In this document: in pieces, positions 58,924 to 64,000 of the stretch
Layout of the letters: every line of letters begins with the position of its first letter
Numbering within the stretch: position 1 is the stretch's first letter
Source of the DNA: Candidatus Symbiopectobacterium sp. NZEC151
Lineage (GTDB): Bacteria; Pseudomonadota; Gammaproteobacteria; Enterobacterales; Enterobacteriaceae
Reading direction: 5' to 3'
Assembly (NCBI RefSeq): GCF_025962655.1
Contig: NZ_JAGFPE010000001.1
Coordinates: 868,001-932,000 of the forward strand
Length of the DNA: 64,000 nt
Notes under the pieces: generated by a model
Databases searched by the model: none
What the model was told of the DNA's origin: nothing
Seen by the model: the letters and a program-made list of their open reading frames with translations, nothing else
Made by a program: the position numbers and the translations under genes

Positions 58924-59931
58924 ATGATCAAGCTGGTACTATCGGTAACGGCCTGTGCGCTACTTGTGATATCAGGCATTGTGCTGCATGGCCTCTCCGC
59001 TTTTGAACTCCCTGAACGCGCCCAGCAGACGTTATCGTTTTCGCTGGGCGATGCCCATCTTGAAGGCACACTGTTATTGCCTGATAACCAACAAAACCCG
59101 CCCGTGGTGCTGCTGGTGCATGGCGACGGTGCCCAGGATCGCTGGTCTGACGGTGGCTACCTTCCGCTGGTCAATGCGCTTGTTGCACAGGGGATTGGCG
59201 TCTTTTCCTGGGATAAGCCCGGCGTAGCGGCCAGCAGCGGTGATTGGCTGGCGCAAACGCTTCGCGATCGCGCCGAGGAAGCGGTTGCCGCAGTACAGAC
59301 GTTGCGTGCGCGGCCGGAATTGAAAGAGAGTCGTCTCGGGTTTCTCGGTTTTTCTCAGGCCGGATGGGTGGTGCCCTATGCCAGTCAGCATTCAACGGCA
59401 GATTTTATCGTGTTGATTGGCCCCGCAATAAACTGGCGCGAACAAGGCTTCTACTATATGCAGCAGCGCTTAGCAGCAGAAGGCGCAGAGCCTCCAGTGA
59501 TTGCCGCAGCCATCGCAACAGAACGTGCGGCCTATGCACAACGCTTTTCCCCCCAAACCGTGATGCAACCTTGCGCGTCACGTTGCACGCGCGACGATTT
59601 TGAGCGACGTAATGCGTTGTCGGACGCCCGTCAGGACATTGCCGCGCAGCGGGTGCCGGTGATGGTGCTGATGGGGGCTCAGGATCTCAATGTTTCCTCG
59701 AAGGAGACATTAACCGTGTGGAGCCGGTTGTTGCCGGTGGCTACCTCCCGCTGCTTGCGCGAGGTCAAGGATGCCACCCACGGTTTGCTGCGCGCCAAAT
59801 GGTTTAATTACCAGCTAAGTGAACAATGGCCGCGTTGGACGCAGTGGGGATTTTTAGCCGCAGGGCAGTCTGCCTACGCGCCCGGTGCCCTGAACGCGAT
59901 ATCAGAATGGGTTTTGGAGAGACGTTGCTGA
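58924..59931 (+). CDS. Alpha/beta hydrolase, membrane-anchored or exported
   Basis: A 335-residue serine hydrolase. The N-terminus MIKLVLSVTACALLVISGIV is a signal anchor. The domain opens with the oxyanion element VVLLVHGDGAQDRW, then DKPGVAASSGDW, the nucleophile elbow LGFLGFSQAGWV (GxSxG), a candidate acid near GAQDLNVS, and the catalytic His in VKDATHGLLRAKW. This is the dienelactone hydrolase/acyl-peptidase type fold, with unknown substrate. AAGGAGG stands 7 nt before ATG 58924. It follows cysB by 32 nt and may be cotranscribed. Confidence 0.87.
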   Translation: MIKLVLSVTACALLVISGIVLHGLSAFELPERAQQTLSFSLGDAHLEGTLLLPDNQQNPPVVLLVHGDGAQDRWSDGGYLPLVNALVAQGIGVFSWDKPGVAASSGDWLAQTLRDRAEEAVAAVQTLRARPELKESRLGFLGFSQAGWVVPYASQHSTADFIVLIGPAINWREQGFYYMQQRLAAEGAEPPVIAAAIATERAAYAQRFSPQTVMQPCASRCTRDDFERRNALSDARQDIAAQRVPVMVLMGAQDLNVSSKETLTVWSRLLPVATSRCLREVKDATHGLLRAKWFNYQLSEQWPRWTQWGFLAAGQSAYAPGALNAISEWVLERRC

Positions 59932-59946
59932 GCTTGTTGAGTGACG

Positions 59947-60582
59947 TCAGGGGTAAACTTTGTCACCGAACTCGCACAAATCTTCAATCAGGCAGGAACC
60001 GCAGCGCGGTTTACGGGCGATACAGGTGTAACGTCCGTGCAGAATCAGCCAGTGGTGACAGTCGATTTTGAATTCCGCTGGCACCACCTTCAACAGCTTT
60101 TCTTCTACCGTGTCCACGTTTTTTCCCGGCGCGAAACCGGTGCGGTTACACACGCGGAAAATATGGGTGTCAACGGCAATGGTAGGCCAGCCAAAGGCGG
60201 TGTTTAACACCACGTTGGCGGTTTTACGGCCGACACCGGGCAGGGCTTCTAACGCTTCGCGATTTTCCGGCACCTGACCCTGATGCTTGTCTAACAGAAT
60301 ACGGCAGGTCTTGATGATGTTTTCAGCCTTGCTGTTAAACAGGCCAATGGTGCGGATATAGGCTTTTACACCGTCAACCCCAAGCGCTAACAAAGCTTCT
60401 GGTGTGTTGGCGACCGGATAGAGTTTTGCCGTGGCTTTATTAACGCTGACGTCCGTGGCCTGCGCTGACAGCAGCACGGCAATCAACAGCTCGAACGGCG
60501 ACTCAAAGTGTAGCTCGGTGGTGGGATGTGGATTCGCATCGCGCAGACGACGCAAGATTTCGCCGCGTTTTTCCTTGTTCAT
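59947..60582 (-). CDS. nth: Endonuclease III
   Basis: Nth is a DNA glycosylase/AP lyase removing oxidised pyrimidines. The 211-residue protein (211 in E. coli) has the helix-hairpin-helix LPGVGRKTANVVLN with catalytic Lys, the Asp in PTIAVDTHIFRV, and the [4Fe-4S] ligands in CIARKPRCGSCLIEDLC. It is the last gene of the rsx-nth operon on the minus strand and lies 16 nt after rsxE. Confidence 0.98.
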   Translation of the reverse strand: MNKEKRGEILRRLRDANPHPTTELHFESPFELLIAVLLSAQATDVSVNKATAKLYPVANTPEALLALGVDGVKAYIRTIGLFNSKAENIIKTCRILLDKHQGQVPENREALEALPGVGRKTANVVLNTAFGWPTIAVDTHIFRVCNRTGFAPGKNVDTVEEKLLKVVPAEFKIDCHHWLILHGRYTCIARKPRCGSCLIEDLCEFGDKVYP

Positions 60583-60598
60583 CGTCTTATCCTTGTGC

Positions 60599-61303
60599 TT
60601 ATTGCGCCGTTCCGGTCAGCGTAGCGACGGGCGCAGCGTGCTGTTTTGCTTCGCTAACGGCGCGGCGGCGTTTCATTTTTTCGTCAATCAGATACTTGGC
60701 GGCAAGCAACAGCGCCAAACCGATAAACGCGCCGGGAGGAAGCATCGCCAGCAAGAACGGGGTATCAACGTGGATCACTTCAATGCGCAGCACTTTAGCC
60801 CAATTGCCCAGCAGTAAGTCTGCACCGTCAAACAGTGTGCCGTTACCCAGCAGTTCACGCAGCGAACCCAATACAAACATGGTACAGGTCGCCCCCATGC
60901 CCATGGCGAAACCATCCAGCGCCGAGAGGGCGACGGGGTTTTGTGCGGCGTAGGCTTCCGCGCGGCCGATGACCAGACAGTTGGTCACGATCAGCGGAAT
61001 AAAAATGCCCAGCGACTGGTACAAGCCATAGGCGTAAGCATTAATCAGCATCTCTACCGAGCTGACCACAGCCGCGATAATCATGACATAAATAGGAATG
61101 CGGATTTCTGACGGCACCCAGCGGCGCATGGCGGAAATCGCTGCATTGGTACAGGTCAGTACCAGCGTGGTGGCTAATCCCAAACCCAGGGCGTTGGTGG
61201 CGGTGGAGGTGACGGCCAGCAGCGGGCACATGCCCAACAGTTGCACCAGCGCCGAGTTGTTTTTCCAAAGCCCCTGGACCAGAAGGCGTTTCGCTTCACT
61301 CAT
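60599..61303 (-). CDS. rsxE: Electron transport complex subunit RsxE
   Basis: A 234-residue inner-membrane subunit of the Rnf-type complex that reduces SoxR. There are six predicted helices, including the family motifs [25 protein letters not shown] and [18 protein letters not shown], with the conserved NxCxxxGRAEA. The ATG at 61303 is chosen as [13 protein letters not shown] aligns with the family; the stop of rsxG is one base upstream. Confidence 0.95.
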   Translation of the reverse strand: MSEAKRLLVQGLWKNNSALVQLLGMCPLLAVTSTATNALGLGLATTLVLTCTNAAISAMRRWVPSEIRIPIYVMIIAAVVSSVEMLINAYAYGLYQSLGIFIPLIVTNCLVIGRAEAYAAQNPVALSALDGFAMGMGATCTMFVLGSLRELLGNGTLFDGADLLLGNWAKVLRIEVIHVDTPFLLAMLPPGAFIGLALLLAAKYLIDEKMKRRRAVSEAKQHAAPVATLTGTAQ

Positions 61304-61304
61304 G

Positions 61305-61931
61305 TTACTCTGCTCCACAATTCGGCAATGTCGCCAGGCGCGCCGGGATGTTCTGCATAAAAAGTGCAGTGCGTTTGCTTGCGTTTACCACCGCGCGGGG
61401 CGTAATGGTGGCGCCGGTAAACTGATCGTATTCTCCGCCATCCTTTTTGACGGCCCACTGGCGATCGTCAGCGCCTTGCACGGTGCGCCCGGTAAAGCGG
61501 GTTATCCAGTCTGACACCCGCAGATCAATTTTATCGCCCAAACCGGGCGTTTCATGGTGCTCAGTTACCCGAACCCCGAGTACCTTACCATGGAAATCTG
61601 CCCCTATCAGCAGATGAATCGCGCCGGAATAACCGTCCGGTGCGCTGGATTCAACGGCTGCGGCCACCGGGGTATCACCTTTACGCGCAATGTAGAGATG
61701 GCGTGGGGATGCCGTGCCCAACGCCTCATCGGTGACAAGGTAACATTCTTGCAGAATGTTGTTGTCGTAACTATCCGGCGGAATTACCTGATCCAACAGC
61801 GCTTTTTGTTGCAACTGTGTTTGATGGGCAATGGTGGGTTTGGTCAGGCTATTGACCAGCGCCGTCAAGCCGGTGGTCAAGGCGGCAAACAGCGCCAGCG
61901 TGGTCGCGTGACGTCGCATCGTACTGATCAT
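61305..61931 (-). CDS. rsxG: Electron transport complex subunit RsxG
   Basis: A 208-residue FMN-binding subunit. The N-terminal anchor is [20 protein letters not shown], the FMN domain has [26 protein letters not shown], and the covalent flavin attachment threonine is in [12 protein letters not shown] ((S/T)GAT motif). AAGGAAA precedes the ATG. It is part of rsxCDGE-nth. Confidence 0.96.
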   Translation of the reverse strand: MISTMRRHATTLALFAALTTGLTALVNSLTKPTIAHQTQLQQKALLDQVIPPDSYDNNILQECYLVTDEALGTASPRHLYIARKGDTPVAAAVESSAPDGYSGAIHLLIGADFHGKVLGVRVTEHHETPGLGDKIDLRVSDWITRFTGRTVQGADDRQWAVKKDGGEYDQFTGATITPRAVVNASKRTALFMQNIPARLATLPNCGAE

Positions 61932-61940
61932 GCTATTTCC

Positions 61941-62996
61941 TTATCGACGATGGCCATAGGCGCGTGGCTGGGTAAAGTAATCGATGAGCGGCACGGTAAT
62001 ATTCGCCAGCAATACCGCAAATGCGATGCCATCCGGGTATCCACCGTAGGTACGGATCAGCCACACCAGCAGTCCAATCAGCGCGCCAAACAATAAACGC
62101 CCTTTGTTGGTGGTGGAGGCGGTCACGGGATCGGTGGCGATAAAAAAAGCACCGAGCATGGTGGCACCGGAGAACAGGTGCAACAGCGGGGGTGCGGCTT
62201 TTTCCGGCATCAGTAACCAACCGAGCGCGGCGCACAGCAGCAAAGAGAGCAGCATGCTGACGGGAATATGCCAACGAATGGCGCGGGTCAGCAATAACAG
62301 GATGCCACCGGAAAGGTACGCCACATTGACCCATTGCCAGCCCACGCCTGCCAGACTCTCCGCAAAGATCGGGTGTTGCAACACTTGGGCAGGGGTTTCC
62401 CCGGCCCGCAGGCCAGTTTTGAAGCCATCTAACGGTGTGGCCTGAGTAATGCCATCAATGTTCTGCATTAACCCCTGAATGTGCAAGCCAGCATCGGTCT
62501 GTCCGGTGAAAATCACATGCAGCGCATCAATAACGTTGACCGGCGCTACCTGCAATGCGGTGGGCGGCAGCCAACTGGTCATTTGGACCGGAAACGAGAT
62601 CAACAGAACCACGTAACCGACCATGGCCGGATTAAACGGGTTGTTTCCCAATCCACCATAAAGTTGTTTGGCGATCACGATGGCGAAAAAAGTGGCCAGC
62701 ACCACCATCCACCAGGGCGCTAACGGGGGCAGGCTAACGCCGAGCAAAATGGCGGTTAGCAGCGCAGATTGATCCGCTAGCGTGGTGCGTACTGCAAATT
62801 TCCTCAGTGACAACGTCACCGCTTCCGCCGTTAGCGCGGTGACCGAGGCGAGGGCGATTTGTATCAAGGTGCCGACGCCAAAAAACAGGGTCTGGGCAAC
62901 GATACCGGGCACACAGGCGAGTATTACCCACAGCATGATGCGCTGGGTGCGCTGATGGTTATGGGTAAAAGGCGAACTTGCGATCTTGAAGGCCAT
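61941..62996 (-). CDS. rsxD: Electron transport complex subunit RsxD
   Basis: A 351-residue membrane subunit with about nine helices (NqrB/RnfD family). The covalent FMN is expected at Thr in [11 protein letters not shown]-like sequence near residue 185. Other family segments are [24 protein letters not shown] and [21 protein letters not shown] precedes the ATG, and rsxC ends one base upstream. Confidence 0.96.
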   Translation of the reverse strand: MAFKIASSPFTHNHQRTQRIMLWVILACVPGIVAQTLFFGVGTLIQIALASVTALTAEAVTLSLRKFAVRTTLADQSALLTAILLGVSLPPLAPWWMVVLATFFAIVIAKQLYGGLGNNPFNPAMVGYVVLLISFPVQMTSWLPPTALQVAPVNVIDALHVIFTGQTDAGLHIQGLMQNIDGITQATPLDGFKTGLRAGETPAQVLQHPIFAESLAGVGWQWVNVAYLSGGILLLLTRAIRWHIPVSMLLSLLLCAALGWLLMPEKAAPPLLHLFSGATMLGAFFIATDPVTASTTNKGRLLFGALIGLLVWLIRTYGGYPDGIAFAVLLANITVPLIDYFTQPRAYGHRR

Positions 62997-64000
62997 CTAT
63001 TCCTCGTGAGTGTGGATTAACGCCTGTTCGGCTTTACGTGCTTTAACGCGGGCAATGGCAGCGGCTACGGCGGCCTTGCGTGGGTCGCTGAGATCGGGCT
63101 CGGGTACGGCTTCGGGTTCAGGCGCGGTGACAACCGCTGCTGTGGTGGCGTCTGGTGCCTGCTGGGCTGCTTTTTTAGCTTTAACCCGGGCAATGGCGGC
63201 GGCTACGGCGGCCTTGCGTGGGTCGCTGAGATCGGGCTCGGGCACCGCTTCGGGTTCAGGCGCGGCGACAGCCGCTGCTGAGATAGCGTCTGGTGCCTGC
63301 TGGGCCGCTTTTTTAGCTTTAACCCGAGCGATAGCCGCAGCTACCGCAGCCTGTCGCGGATCCTCTGGCGCGGTTGCAACCGGTTGGGCTTGTTCAGCCT
63401 CGGCCTGTATCCGTTGCATTTCTCGCGCCTGGGTTTTTCGTGCTTCGCGCGCCGCGATGACCGCGCTGTTATCCGGCGTGTGATCGGGGTGTATCGCAAT
63501 CGGGGCAAGCGCTTCAGTAAGCGTATTTTTGCTGCGCACGCGCTCCAGCGCAGCCTGCACGGCCTGTTTATCGGTGGTGGAAACCGTAGCAGCGGCTTGC
63601 TGATGGCGCCGTTCGCGTGCCGCTTTTTCTCGCTCCAGACGCAGCTGTTTCGCATCAAAACGCGCTTTTGCCTGATGTGCGCGCGATGCCTCAAGATCGA
63701 TGGCGCGGATTTCGGCCTTTTCCTGACGATAGTATTGCACCAACGGAATATTGCTCGGGCAGACATAAGCACAGGCACCGCATTCAATGCAGTCAAACAA
63801 ATGGTGCGCGCGCGCCTTTTCATGCTCCTGCCCACGGCTGAACCAGTAAAGCTGCTGTGGCAACAGGCCTGCCGGACAGGCGTCAGCGCATTTACTGCAC
63901 CGAATGCAGGATTGCTCTTGCTCGGGCACCTGCATTTCGCTCACTGACGGCGCCAGAATACAGTTGCTGATTTTGACAATCGGAACGTCGAGCGCGGGCA
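62997..64000 (-). CDS. rsxC: Electron transport complex subunit RsxC, C-terminal part
   Basis: The gene enters from the right edge; its 5' end is outside the window (frame open to 64000, encoding [19 protein letters not shown]). The visible part has the two [4Fe-4S] sites ([12 protein letters not shown] and [19 protein letters not shown]). A charged region follows ([19 protein letters not shown]), then an Ala-rich repetitive tail with three copies of a [19 protein letters not shown] unit. Confidence 0.95.
   Translation of the reverse strand, partial: PALDVPIVKISNCILAPSVSEMQVPEQEQSCIRCSKCADACPAGLLPQQLYWFSRGQEHEKARAHHLFDCIECGACAYVCPSNIPLVQYYRQEKAEIRAIDLEASRAHQAKARFDAKQLRLEREKAARERRHQQAAATVSTTDKQAVQAALERVRSKNTLTEALAPIAIHPDHTPDNSAVIAAREARKTQAREMQRIQAEAEQAQPVATAPEDPRQAAVAAAIARVKAKKAAQQAPDAISAAAVAAPEPEAVPEPDLSDPRKAAVAAAIARVKAKKAAQQAPDATTAAVVTAPEPEAVPEPDLSDPRKAAVAAAIARVKARKAEQALIHTHEE
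63041..63380 (-). repeat. 138-bp tandem repeat in rsxC
   Basis: The marker ctttaac recurs at 63041, 63179 and 63317, exactly 138 bp (46 codons) apart. The first two units are nearly identical at the DNA level; the third is partial and more diverged. The unit encodes [19 protein letters not shown] plus a [12 protein letters not shown] spacer. Confidence 0.9.

Noticed and set aside
63010-63483. Plus-strand Ala-rich frame in rsxC
   Set aside because: Mirror of the tandem repeat on the other strand, with no independent support.

Overview
The window looks like a chromosome segment of a plant-associated enterobacterium of the Pectobacteriaceae (Dickeya/Pectobacterium/Brenneria-like). The evidence is the conserved enterobacterial gene order (galU-hns-tdk-adhE-opp-yciU-cls, tonB-yciA-yciB-yciC-ompW, trp, rluB-btuR-yciK-sohB-yciN-topA-cysB, nth-rsx) combined with a KdgM-type oligogalacturonate porin and trpG and trpD as separate genes, unlike the E. 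coli fusion. The assignment is by recognition, not by database search.

Layout. 1-4.9 kb: xthA, a tandem glycine riboswitch with its promoter ahead of a UPF0126/TRIC membrane gene, an MFS exporter, tRNA-Tyr with a stringent-type promoter, purU and ychJ. 5-10 kb: rssA (interrupted by an in-frame amber codon), rssB, galU, hns, tdk. 10-19 kb: adhE, then the five-gene oligopeptide permease operon oppABCDF. 19-29 kb: yciU, clsA, yciY, a chemoreceptor, yciI, tonB, yciA, yciB, yciC, a ykgJ-type gene, ompW (with an FNR box) and kdgM. 29-36.5 kb: the trp operon trpL-E-G-D-CF-B-A on the minus strand with operator and attenuator. 36.5-39 kb: rnm, yciO and a two-domain GNAT acetyltransferase. 50.5-64 kb: rluB, btuR, yciK, sohB, yciN, topA, cysB, an alpha/beta hydrolase, nth, rsxE, rsxG, rsxD and the 3' part of rsxC.

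Between the GNAT gene and rluB lies an AT-richer 11.3-kb integrated element, about 39.19-50.46 kb. It is bounded by a 16-bp direct repeat (gacgcctgtgaaggcg), and a tyrosine recombinase gene sits against the right-hand copy. Cargo: an HNH nuclease; a small membrane protein overlapping a treble-clef/HNH-like protein; a minimal Fur-fold regulator; an inovirus-Gp2/YfjJ-like protein with an HxH motif; a complete SIR2-HerA pair (known anti-phage architecture); a serine recombinase with an array of GATACC half-sites in front of it; and small zinc-ribbon or secreted proteins. The integration point is the 5' leader of rluB. The element carries its own imperfect copy of the last ~60 nt of that leader at its right end, so the leader hairpin next to rluB is rebuilt while the original promoter-proximal leader is stranded 11 kb away.

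The element is the best place to look for something new, in particular the 40.2-41.3 kb two-gene module and the serine recombinase with its site array beside SIR2-HerA. In the core genome the most notable points are the riboswitch-controlled UPF0126 gene, the amber codon in rssA, and a 14-bp long-range inverted repeat in the adhE leader.
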